Positions 1 through 7,834 of a stretch of DNA of 64,000 bases are shown in pieces (the stretch's first letter is position 1; the number at the start of each line of letters is the position of its first letter). The DNA comes from CAZTHM01 sp041946825. Lineage in GTDB: Bacteria > Acidobacteriota > Terriglobia > UBA7540. The translations under genes and the position numbers were made by a program. Where the stretch lies: positions 28,316-92,315 of the forward strand of contig JBHGBD010000018.1 of the NCBI GenBank assembly GCA_041946825.1. The letters are read 5' to 3'. Under the pieces are notes generated by a model that had not been told where the DNA came from, ran no database searches, and saw only the letters and a program-made list of their open reading frames with translations.

Positions 1-541
1 GCGTGTTCTGGTCGTGGAACTTGCTGGCGTATTCTCTCTGCAGTTCTACATAGAGCCTGCAAACCTTGATAGCTGCGGATTCATTGCTGCTGATCCGACG
101 TCGGAGGAGTTCACCGCTTCCTTCGAGGGTTTCGAATTGCCAGGCGTCGCCGCGCTTGACGATAGGGATGGGAAAAGGCCACTCCTCCAAACCCACATGG
201 AGGACTCGCCGGGTTTCCCCTGCTGGGGTGAGCTTGTGCCGCTCTACGAAAGCTTCGGCGAAGGCCTTTCGGGTTAGCTTGTCGGATATTGCGTCCCCGG
301 ATGAGATTAATTCTCGTATGCTTGGCCCGAAGATGGTAACAAGGCGAGGGACATCGTTTACCGCACATGCTTCGACGAGCGCTTGGGCGGCGTCCTCGGG
401 TGAGTCGAAGGCCTTCTGGTTCACTTCCTGAGCCGTTCCAAGGCTTACAAGCGAAATGACAACACTGAGGTTCGCAAGTCCTCTCCATCCCGTTGGTCGA
501 GATAGTAGGCCATCCCGGAGGCAGTTTGTCTTTAGTCGCAT
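1..541 (-). CDS. DUF2950 family secreted protein, C-terminus beyond window
   Basis: An open frame runs leftwards from an ATG at 541 and reaches the window edge without a stop, giving about 180 residues. GGAAGG lies 8 nt before the ATG. The N-terminus has a basic stretch and a hydrophobic segment ending in Gly-Thr-Ala-Gln (about residue 37), which reads as a Sec signal peptide. The mature part starts with FDSPEDAAQALVEA and contains LISSGD, VLHVGLEEWPFPIPIVK and NESAAIKVCRLYVELQREYA. I recognise this pattern from the DUF2950 family of exported proteins of unknown function. The family is usually longer, so the C-terminal part is missing here. No biochemical role is known to me. Confidence 0.85.
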   Translation of the reverse strand, partial: MRLKTNCLRDGLLSRPTGWRGLANLSVVISLVSLGTAQEVNQKAFDSPEDAAQALVEACAVNDVPRLVTIFGPSIRELISSGDAISDKLTRKAFAEAFVERHKLTPAGETRRVLHVGLEEWPFPIPIVKRGDAWQFETLEGSGELLRRRISSNESAAIKVCRLYVELQREYASKFHDQNT

Positions 542-622
542 TTTCTTTGCCTTCCTCGACTACTTTCAAATTTTCCGACAGCGCTCGCCCCGAAAATGAA
601 GAACGGAGGTAAGAGACGCCGA

Positions 623-641
623 GGATTTTAGCCTAAAATCC
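623..641. promoter_or_regulatory. Perfect 9-bp dyad, possible operator of the DUF2950 gene
   Basis: GGATTTTAG and CTAAAATCC are exact inverted repeats separated by one base. The dyad lies about 80 bp upstream of the DUF2950 start. On the minus strand it contains TAAAAT, which could serve as a -10 element, so a bound dimer would cover the promoter. The -35 match is weak; the operator role is inferred from symmetry and position only. Confidence 0.4.
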
Positions 642-1017
642 GAATCGAACGCCAGTTTTGACGAGACGTGACCTCATCACCGACCCACAATCAGGGCCAC
701 ACTCGCACCTGATATTTCCCTGAAGGCCGTTCCCAGGAAGTGCCCCGCCTGACGTCGCCCTTGTCGCGAAGCAGAAACGGAATCCGTGCGTCTAAGGGGC
801 TCGGGAACGCGAGTAGAAACTATCCATTTCGAGATTGGGCTTGTGTAAGGCGGTGCCACAGAGTACGCCCCTTCCTTAATTACCGGGGATAAACGGAGTC
901 CACCACATCAAACTAGAGTTACGATACCTTGAAATAAACCCCAGGACAGTCCCTGGTGGGAACATGTGGCCCCAAAATACGCGCCCAGACTAATGCAAAA
1001 AAACGGACAAAATTACC

Positions 1018-1047
1018 TTGACTTACTAATATTCGCGGGTCTAATCT
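1018..1047 (+). promoter_or_regulatory. Candidate sigma-70-like promoter of the TonB receptor gene
   Basis: TTGACT (1018-1023) and TAATCT (1042-1047) are separated by 18 bp. Transcription would begin near 1054, giving a leader of about 130 nt that starts with a small hairpin. Confidence 0.45.
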
Positions 1048-1050
1048 GCG

Positions 1051-1069
1051 CCTGGGGCAAGACCCCAGG
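1051..1069 (+). other. Small hairpin at the predicted 5' end of the TonB receptor mRNA
   Basis: CCTGGGG and CCCCAGG form a 7-bp perfect stem with loop CAAGA just downstream of the candidate -10. No T-tract follows, so it does not look like a terminator. It could stabilise the 5' end of the transcript. Confidence 0.35.
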
Positions 1070-1183
1070 GGCACAAGGCAAACCACATAGGACCTTTGGA
1101 AGTACATTCGAACGACTGTCGGGTCGGGTCGCTATACAACTTAATAAATTAAGAGTCGGCATATCGACTTGGAGGTGGATTGT

Positions 1184-4100
1184 ATGCATTGCAGGCGACA
1201 TACACTCACTGGACTGGCTCTACGGTCGTCGATGGGCAACTCCCCGCGCGTGGCGATTCTGCTGGCTACCTTTCTCACGGCGTTTGCGCTTCCGACGATG
1301 GCGCAGGTCTATTCAGGGTCGTTGACGGGCGTCGTCAGTGACCCGACAGGAGCCGTGGTACCTGGAAGCAAAGTGACCATCACCGATGTTGCCAAGGGGT
1401 ACGCGTATAGCGCCACAACCGACGAAGTGGGGCGCTATGTGATTTCCAGCCTTCCGCCCAGCACCTACAAGCTGACAGTCGAGGCGCATGGTTTCAAGAC
1501 GGCCGTTCGGGACGGCATTACCCTCGACGTGAATCAACGAGCCAGCTTGGATGTTCGTCTGGAGCTGGGGCAAGCCGTGCAATTGCTTGAAGTGGTGGGA
1601 GCAGCACCGGTACTCTCCACCCAGGACGCGGTCCAAGGGCAGGAACTCAATCGGACGTTTGTCAACGATCTACCCTTGGTGGGCCGCGCAATTTTCGATT
1701 TGGCGTTTCTGACTCCCGGCGTCGTCCAGGCGCCCGGGGCCACGTTCGGACCCAATTCAATGGCCATCAACTGGTCGTCAAACGGTGGTCGAAACTCCAC
1801 GGCAGAAGTACTGATCGACGGCGTGACCGCGACAAGCTACGAAGCCAACACCGCGGTCAACAATGTCCTTTACCAGCCGTCGGTGGACGCGGTGCAGGAG
1901 TTCAAAGTTCAAAACAGCAACTTCTCCGCGGAAGTGGGATTCACCGGCAATACCTATGTCAACATGGTTCTGCGCTCCGGCACCAACCAAATTCACGGGA
2001 GCGCCTGGAATTTCCTGCGGAACGACAAGCTGGACGCCAACGACTGGTTCAGCAACCGGTCGGGCGGAAAGATCGCTCCGCTGCGGCGGAACCAGTTCGG
2101 GTTCACCGTCGGCGGCCCGATCCGGCGCGACAAGACGTTCTTTTTCGGTGATTTCGAAGGTACGCGCGAGCACTCTCTCGCCGTTCACAGCGCCGGTGTC
2201 CCCAGTGCTGCGATGCGACAGGGTGATTTCGGAGAAATCTGCACCGCCGGCTTCGACGCCAACGGCCTCTGCGCGGATGGAGAGCAACAACTTTGGGACC
2301 CATACTCCGGCATCTATGATGCCGGCAACGGCGGCCCAACCTTGCGTACCTTTATTCCGTTCAATAACCTTGCCACCTACATGAGCGACATCAACGATCC
2401 CAACAACGTGATGGCGCAGCTTCCGGCCACACAGCAACTTCCGCAGGTGCCGGGCAACCTGATCGACCCCGTGTCGTACAATATGATGCAGTTCTATCCG
2501 CTGCCCAACGTTAACGTCGGCACGCCTCAGTACAATCGCTTCAACAACTGGACGGGGTCCGGAATCAACCTCAACAGCAACGACCAATTTGACGTTCGCG
2601 TGGACCACCGATTCACTGACGCCACCACGATCTATGGCCGTTTCTCGTGGGGGCGCAACTCCTATCATGGAGCCAACTGCTTCAACAATCCGCTCGATCC
2701 CTGCACGCAAGGTCCGGGTGCCGGGGGGACACGTTCGGCGGTTCTTACCATGAACCATACTTTCAGCCCCACCACCTTATTGAACGCCTCCTATGGATTT
2801 ACGCGCTGGCGCACCTTCACTCAAGGTATTGCGGCGGACTACCCCGACTTCGACCCTGCCACCACTCTGGGCCTTCCCGATTACATCAAGCGATCGGGTA
2901 CCGTGGCCTCGCCCGTGGTTTATATTTACGGCGGCTACCGCCAGGCATCCGGCGAAGCCCTGGGCGCCCAGGCGTGGTCGGTGTACAGGAATGGTCAGGA
3001 GGTCCACAACCTCCAGGCGGTGCTGACGAAGATGGCCGGCAAGCACGAACTGAAGATCGGCGGCAGCTTCCGCATGGATCGCATGAACTGGTATCAGGTG
3101 GGAGTTCCGGGCGGGGTAATGGTTTTCGACTTCAACTCGACGTCTGAATATCCGTGGTGGGGCGGCGGCGACGCCATGGCGTCATTCCTTACGGGCGTTG
3201 GAAGTCCCTCGACCTGGGGTGAATATGAGATCGCTCAGCACATGAGCACTCAGAACTTCCGCTACGGTGGGTACATCCAGGATAACTGGCGCGTAACGGA
3301 TAAGGTTACCCTCGGGCTCGGCCTCCGATATGACCTGGAGATCCCACGCACTGAGCGCTTCAACCGGATGAGTATTCTGCAACCCGACGTCGCTTCGCCT
3401 GTCGAGGCGGGACCGGTGGATCCGGCCACATGGCCGGCTGCCCTGGGTCCGGTGCCCGACCTCAGCAGCCTGCGGGGCGGAGTGTCATTCGCCGGATTGG
3501 ACGGCAATCGACGAACCGCCGATGTCGACCGGAACAACTTCGGGCCGCGTTTCAGCCTCGCATACAGAGTCCGGCCCGCCACCGTGTTCCGACTCGGTTA
3601 CGGCTTGTTTTACAACCCAACTGAATTTGGCACGGCCGGCGCCGGCCCGGGGGGAATCGAAGGCTTTACCGCTGTCACGAACTGGAACACCCGCTACCAA
3701 GGTAATCCCGTCCTGCCTTCGGGGCGCATGAGCGATCCCTGGCCGGATGGCGGGCCGACGCTTCCCACCGGCAGTTCACTGGGTCTGCTCACGCGTGTGG
3801 GCCAGGGAGTAACCAGCCCCATTCGGTCCTGGAATGCCACACCGTACACCCAAACTTGGAGTGCAGGCCTCCAGCAGGAATTCCCCGACCAAATCCTGGT
3901 AGACGCTAACTACGTAGGCACCAAGGGAACCAAGCTGTATTACGGTGGAGGCGGCGATCTGAATTACCTCGGTAGCTGGGTCGAACAGGCCACTCCAGGG
4001 ACTGACCTCCTCACGGCGCTGAACACCCGGGTGCCCAACCCCTTCTTTGGCGTAATCACGGACCCGACTTCCAGCTTGTCAGGGCCGGAAGTCTCGGCGT

Positions 4101-4921
4101 CGCAGCTCCTGCGACCGTATCCGCAGTTCACGGGCTTCAGCACATTCCCACCTCCGTTTGCCAACTCCATCTACCACGCGTTCCAGTTGAAGGTGGAAAA
4201 ACGGATGTCCCAGGGGCTCCAGTTGCTCGTCACTTACACCGCCGGCAAGTCCATCGATGACGCATCGCTCAGTACATACACGGAGTGGATGGGTGGCTTC
4301 AGCGAAAACGCCAACCCCAACAACCGCAAACTGATGCGATCTCTTTCGGAATGGGATATCTCACAGGTATTCCAGATCGCCTACGTCTATCAATTGCCGT
4401 TCGGACGGGGAAAGACCTGGGGAGCTGGCTGGAATTCAATCCTCAACGGTTTCCTGGGTGGCTGGCAAACGAATGGTATCTGGCGCTTCGACACAGGCCA
4501 GCCTATCCATCTAGGGTTGAGCGGCGGCCAGAGCCCGATCACTTACGGTGGTCAGCACCCCAACCTCACGGCGCCGCTTTTTGCCAACCCGAAGTCAAAG
4601 TGGTTCACGGATGGGTTTTTTGCGGATCCTTGGGTGGCGACCCTACCCACGCCCTACACACTCGGGACTGCTCCCCGGATGCTGCCCAACATCCGCTATC
4701 CCGGAACCAACACGGCCTCGCTTTCGGTATTCAAGGAAATCTCGTTGGCGGCGCTCCGCGAGGGGTCGCGACTGGAATTCCGGGCCGAAGCGTTCAACGC
4801 CCTGAACCACCCGCAGTTCGGATGCATCAACAGTACGGTTAATACCGGCGGGTTTGGCGAGGTCCAATGCCAAGCCAACCTGCCGCGCGAAATCCAGATG
4901 GCCTTGAAGTTCTACTGGTGA
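1184..4921 (+). CDS. TonB-dependent receptor with carboxypeptidase regulatory-like domain
   Basis: This is a 1245-residue outer-membrane receptor of the oversized acidobacterial type. The start is the ATG at 1184, preceded by GGAGGT at 1171-1176 with 7-nt spacing; an in-frame TTG at 1169 lacks this support. A signal peptide ends near residue 40 (PTMAQ). Residues about 41-125 form a carboxypeptidase-regulatory-like beta sandwich (YSGSLTGVVSDPTGAVVPGS). A plug-like region follows (NDLPLVGRAIFDLAFLTPGV), then a long beta barrel ending in an aromatic residue (MALKFYW). Such proteins import large substrates using TonB energy; the ligand cannot be read from the sequence. The neighbouring TPR and glycoside hydrolase genes suggest a carbohydrate, by inference. 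A terminator follows directly. Confidence 0.93.
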   Translation: MHCRRHTLTGLALRSSMGNSPRVAILLATFLTAFALPTMAQVYSGSLTGVVSDPTGAVVPGSKVTITDVAKGYAYSATTDEVGRYVISSLPPSTYKLTVEAHGFKTAVRDGITLDVNQRASLDVRLELGQAVQLLEVVGAAPVLSTQDAVQGQELNRTFVNDLPLVGRAIFDLAFLTPGVVQAPGATFGPNSMAINWSSNGGRNSTAEVLIDGVTATSYEANTAVNNVLYQPSVDAVQEFKVQNSNFSAEVGFTGNTYVNMVLRSGTNQIHGSAWNFLRNDKLDANDWFSNRSGGKIAPLRRNQFGFTVGGPIRRDKTFFFGDFEGTREHSLAVHSAGVPSAAMRQGDFGEICTAGFDANGLCADGEQQLWDPYSGIYDAGNGGPTLRTFIPFNNLATYMSDINDPNNVMAQLPATQQLPQVPGNLIDPVSYNMMQFYPLPNVNVGTPQYNRFNNWTGSGINLNSNDQFDVRVDHRFTDATTIYGRFSWGRNSYHGANCFNNPLDPCTQGPGAGGTRSAVLTMNHTFSPTTLLNASYGFTRWRTFTQGIAADYPDFDPATTLGLPDYIKRSGTVASPVVYIYGGYRQASGEALGAQAWSVYRNGQEVHNLQAVLTKMAGKHELKIGGSFRMDRMNWYQVGVPGGVMVFDFNSTSEYPWWGGGDAMASFLTGVGSPSTWGEYEIAQHMSTQNFRYGGYIQDNWRVTDKVTLGLGLRYDLEIPRTERFNRMSILQPDVASPVEAGPVDPATWPAALGPVPDLSSLRGGVSFAGLDGNRRTADVDRNNFGPRFSLAYRVRPATVFRLGYGLFYNPTEFGTAGAGPGGIEGFTAVTNWNTRYQGNPVLPSGRMSDPWPDGGPTLPTGSSLGLLTRVGQGVTSPIRSWNATPYTQTWSAGLQQEFPDQILVDANYVGTKGTKLYYGGGGDLNYLGSWVEQATPGTDLLTALNTRVPNPFFGVITDPTSSLSGPEVSASQLLRPYPQFTGFSTFPPPFANSIYHAFQLKVEKRMSQGLQLLVTYTAGKSIDDASLSTYTEWMGGFSENANPNNRKLMRSLSEWDISQVFQIAYVYQLPFGRGKTWGAGWNSILNGFLGGWQTNGIWRFDTGQPIHLGLSGGQSPITYGGQHPNLTAPLFANPKSKWFTDGFFADPWVATLPTPYTLGTAPRMLPNIRYPGTNTASLSVFKEISLAALREGSRLEFRAEAFNALNHPQFGCINSTVNTGGFGEVQCQANLPREIQMALKFYW

Positions 4922-4941
4922 AGCCTATCTGGACCCATCTC

Positions 4942-4972
4942 AAGGGAGGGGCATTGCGCCCCTCCCTTTTTT
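4942..4972 (+). terminator. Rho-independent terminator of the TonB receptor gene
   Basis: GGGAGGGGC pairs with GCCCCTCCC around a 5-nt loop, extended by an AA/TT pair, and is followed by a run of six T. It lies about 20 bp after the receptor stop codon. Confidence 0.88.
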
Positions 4973-4985
4973 CTTGGCAAGAGAC

Positions 4986-5014
4986 TGTGACGCCCATCGG
5001 CTGCGCGTTAGAAT
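4986..5014 (+). promoter_or_regulatory. Candidate promoter of the TPR gene at 5099
   Basis: TAGAAT at 5009-5014 lies 17 bp after TGTGAC (4986-4991). The same arrangement (TGTGCA, 17 bp, TAGAAT) occurs before the sulfatase-like gene at 10450-10478. The -35 match is poor. Confidence 0.35.
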
Positions 5015-5098
5015 AGATGGAAGTCTGCTGAAGCAATTCCCTTGTGGCTTGCTGCGGCAGGACGGGGCACGCGGTTTCCCTTACGGCCAACTGGGACC

Positions 5099-7813
5099 AT
5101 GGGCTTTCGACATAAGGTCAGTGCTGCTTTCGGACTCGCCGTCGTTTTCTCCCTCATCGCATTCGGCCAGGCTCCTCGCTCCGTGTACGAGGAAGCCACG
5201 GCTCTAATTCGGCAGAATAAGCTTGACCAGGCCGAAGCTTCATTGCGGTCCGCGCTGAAGCAGTACCCGGGGGATCCAGCGGTTCTCGGCCTTCTGGGCG
5301 TCGTTTTGGACTCCCAGAAACGCTACGAAGATGCAGAGCGCGAATACAATCGCGCCATCGCAGTGTCGCCCAGGTCGCCGTTTCTCCAGAACAACCTCGG
5401 CAACCACTTCATGGCGCAAGGGAAGACTGACCAGGCGCGTGTCGCCTACTTGAAGGTGCTTGCCGTTGAGCCCAAGCACCCAAACGCGAACCTGCAACTG
5501 GCTCGAATCTGTGTCGAGAAAGACCAGGGCACCGAAGCCCTCCGCTATCTCGCGAATCTGGGTCCTGGCGCGCAATCGGACCCGGTGGCGGCTATTCTGC
5601 ATGCCCAGGCGCTCAAGCTGGCCAACCAGCCCGGTCCCGCCGAGCAATTATTGCAGTCCATCGAACAGCAGGCGGGGAGCGACCCCCGAGTGTCTTTTGA
5701 CGTGGGAATGACCTACGTCAAATGGCAGCGCTATCCCGACGCGGAAGCGGCGTTCACTCGCGCGCTCGATTCCGACCCGTCCAATTTTGACCTTCTGTAT
5801 AACCTCGGCCTCGCTGCGCGGAAGGCCAACCATCTTGACCGCGCCCTTTCGGTCTTCCAGGTGGCGCTTCAGCAGCGGCCCGGCGATGCCGACTGCCTCT
5901 TCAATCTCGCCAATGTTTATTCGGAAAAAGGGCGAAGTGACCAGGCTGTGATACTCCTCCTTCAGGCTCACAACGCCGCACCGCAGCGCCCGGATATCCT
6001 CTACGCCCTGGCACTCGTCAGCCAGGAAATGGGCTTCTACGCTGACGCCGCGACTGCCATCGACAAGTACCTCCAGCTCAAGCCTCACGATGACATCGCC
6101 CGGCGCGAGCGCGGGTTCTGTTACGTGCGCGGTGCCAAGCTCGACCAAGGCATGGAAGACCTCCGTTGGTATGTTGAGAAATACCCCAAGGACGCGCGCG
6201 GCCTTTACGAATTGGCGATCGGAGAAACCGTTCGCGACCGCGAAAAGGCCCTGGCGCATCTCAATGAAGCTTTGGAATTGGATTCGGCCCTCAACGCAGC
6301 AAGGTACGCCCGCGCCATCATCTACTACCAGAAGGGACAATTCCAAGAATCAGTTGAGGAACTGAAACTGGTTCTTAAGGCCGAGCCGAAGAATTTCCAG
6401 GCATGGGATGCTTTGGGGCAGAACTATCTGCGCCTCAACCAAGCCCAGGAAGCGGTTGAAGCCCTCGCCCGGGCCAACGAAATCTCCCCGCGCGACGCCA
6501 AGATCCTGACCCATTACAGCCGCGCCCTGCTGCGGGTGGGGCGCCGTGAGGAGGCCGAAAAGGTCACGGAGACATTCAAAGGACTGGGCCCCGAGGAGGG
6601 CAGGCGGCGCCCTTATGGCGGCTTGTTCGAGTTCCTGCAACTTCCGCCCGAAGAACAGTTTGCGAAGTACACGCTCAATCTCCAGCGAAGCATCAATACG
6701 CGACCGGACGACCCCGGTCTCCGGGTCCAACTCGCCAAGGCGCTCCTCTACGAGGGGAAAATGCAAGAGGCCGTGGAGGCTTTTCGGGCCGCCCGCCGCC
6801 TCACCTCCGATACGACGATATTGGCGAGTATCGGGAAGACTCTGCTCGACTGGGAACAATACGACGCGGCTCGTGAGTTCCTGGAGACTGTTGCTCTCCA
6901 GAACCCCGCCGCGGTTGACGCCCGGATCGACCTTTCGATTGCCGTATTTCATTCGGCGGGGCCGGAACCAGGCCTGAAGGAACTTGACGAAATCGCCCCC
7001 GCGAACCGGAATGGCGACTACTATTTGCTGCGCGCCCAGATTCTCGACGCGCTCGGAAAGCCGGATCAAGCAACTGACGATTTGAACCACGGCTTCGAGG
7101 CCGATCCTCACCGTCCGGATCTCTACTTCCAGGCGGCTCTATTCCTCGTTAAGCACAAACGTTATCGCCAGGCGGCTGACATGCTCACCCAGGCCCTGAA
7201 GGTTGTGCCGGACTCGTCTGAACTGATGCTCACCCGGGCAATCGTCCTGGAACTCTTGCAGCAAAACGATCAATCACAGGCAATCTTGAACGAAATCCAG
7301 ACCCGCTGGCCCGAGTGGGCGTTACCGTATTTGATTAATGGCATCACGCTCGAGATCAGGCTTCGGTCGGCCGAGGCCAGGCCTATGCTCGAAAACGCCG
7401 TGGCACTCGGGGCGCATGATGCGATGGCGTATTATTACCTGGCCTCCGCAATCATTCACGCGGCTCCGGATGATCTGGACAGCGCGCAGAACGCAATCGA
7501 CCAGGCCCTGAAACTTGACCCCAAAGATGCCTACATTCGTTCCTTGGCGGGCAAAATCGCTTATGCGAAGAAGGACTACCCCGCTGCACTTCAGCACTTA
7601 AACGCGGCACTTGAACGCTGGCCCGAGATGATCGAAGCACGGCAGACGCTGGCAGGGGTCTATCGTGCCATGGGCGAAAGAGAAAAATCCGGCGCCGAAT
7701 TGAAGGAGATTTTGCGCATTAAGCAGGCTAACCCGACCGCTGACCAAGCTCCTCCCTTTCCGGCCGACGATCTGCTGTTTTCGGTTCGCCCGCTCAACCG
7801 ACCTTCGTCCTAG
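5099..7813 (+). CDS. Secreted tetratricopeptide repeat protein
   Basis: The protein is 904 residues from the ATG at 5099. The frame is open from a TTG at 5042, but the ATG begins a clear signal peptide (MGFRHKVSAAFGLAVVFSLIAFGQA). Almost the whole mature protein consists of 34-residue TPR units with the typical A/L/Y/P pattern, for example DPSNFDLLYNLGLAARKANH and PKNFQAWDALGQNYLRLNQA. No enzymatic domain is visible. TPR solenoids bind other proteins, so this may be a periplasmic or outer-membrane scaffold. It follows the TonB receptor after a terminator, so it is transcribed separately, and it converges with the GH9 gene (21-bp gap). Confidence 0.88.
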   Translation: MGFRHKVSAAFGLAVVFSLIAFGQAPRSVYEEATALIRQNKLDQAEASLRSALKQYPGDPAVLGLLGVVLDSQKRYEDAEREYNRAIAVSPRSPFLQNNLGNHFMAQGKTDQARVAYLKVLAVEPKHPNANLQLARICVEKDQGTEALRYLANLGPGAQSDPVAAILHAQALKLANQPGPAEQLLQSIEQQAGSDPRVSFDVGMTYVKWQRYPDAEAAFTRALDSDPSNFDLLYNLGLAARKANHLDRALSVFQVALQQRPGDADCLFNLANVYSEKGRSDQAVILLLQAHNAAPQRPDILYALALVSQEMGFYADAATAIDKYLQLKPHDDIARRERGFCYVRGAKLDQGMEDLRWYVEKYPKDARGLYELAIGETVRDREKALAHLNEALELDSALNAARYARAIIYYQKGQFQESVEELKLVLKAEPKNFQAWDALGQNYLRLNQAQEAVEALARANEISPRDAKILTHYSRALLRVGRREEAEKVTETFKGLGPEEGRRRPYGGLFEFLQLPPEEQFAKYTLNLQRSINTRPDDPGLRVQLAKALLYEGKMQEAVEAFRAARRLTSDTTILASIGKTLLDWEQYDAAREFLETVALQNPAAVDARIDLSIAVFHSAGPEPGLKELDEIAPANRNGDYYLLRAQILDALGKPDQATDDLNHGFEADPHRPDLYFQAALFLVKHKRYRQAADMLTQALKVVPDSSELMLTRAIVLELLQQNDQSQAILNEIQTRWPEWALPYLINGITLEIRLRSAEARPMLENAVALGAHDAMAYYYLASAIIHAAPDDLDSAQNAIDQALKLDPKDAYIRSLAGKIAYAKKDYPAALQHLNAALERWPEMIEARQTLAGVYRAMGEREKSGAELKEILRIKQANPTADQAPPFPADDLLFSVRPLNRPSS

Positions 7814-7834
7814 GCTGGAACCGCTGTCTATGCT

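Larger units (their letters stand above)
542..1183. other. Intergenic region between divergent genes
   Basis: This stretch separates the leftward DUF2950 gene from the rightward TonB receptor. Short open frames are present but show no ribosome-binding site or recognisable motif. It holds an operator-like dyad (623-641), a candidate promoter (1018-1047) and a small hairpin (1051-1069), listed separately. Nothing else could be identified. Confidence 0.6.

Noticed and set aside
111..569. 152-residue leftward frame at the left edge
   Set aside because: It overlaps the DUF2950 gene in the wrong frame; the DUF2950 frame has family motifs and a ribosome-binding site.
1778..2758. 326-residue leftward frame inside the TonB receptor gene
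   Set aside because: It is a shadow of the receptor coding strand, without ribosome-binding site or motif.
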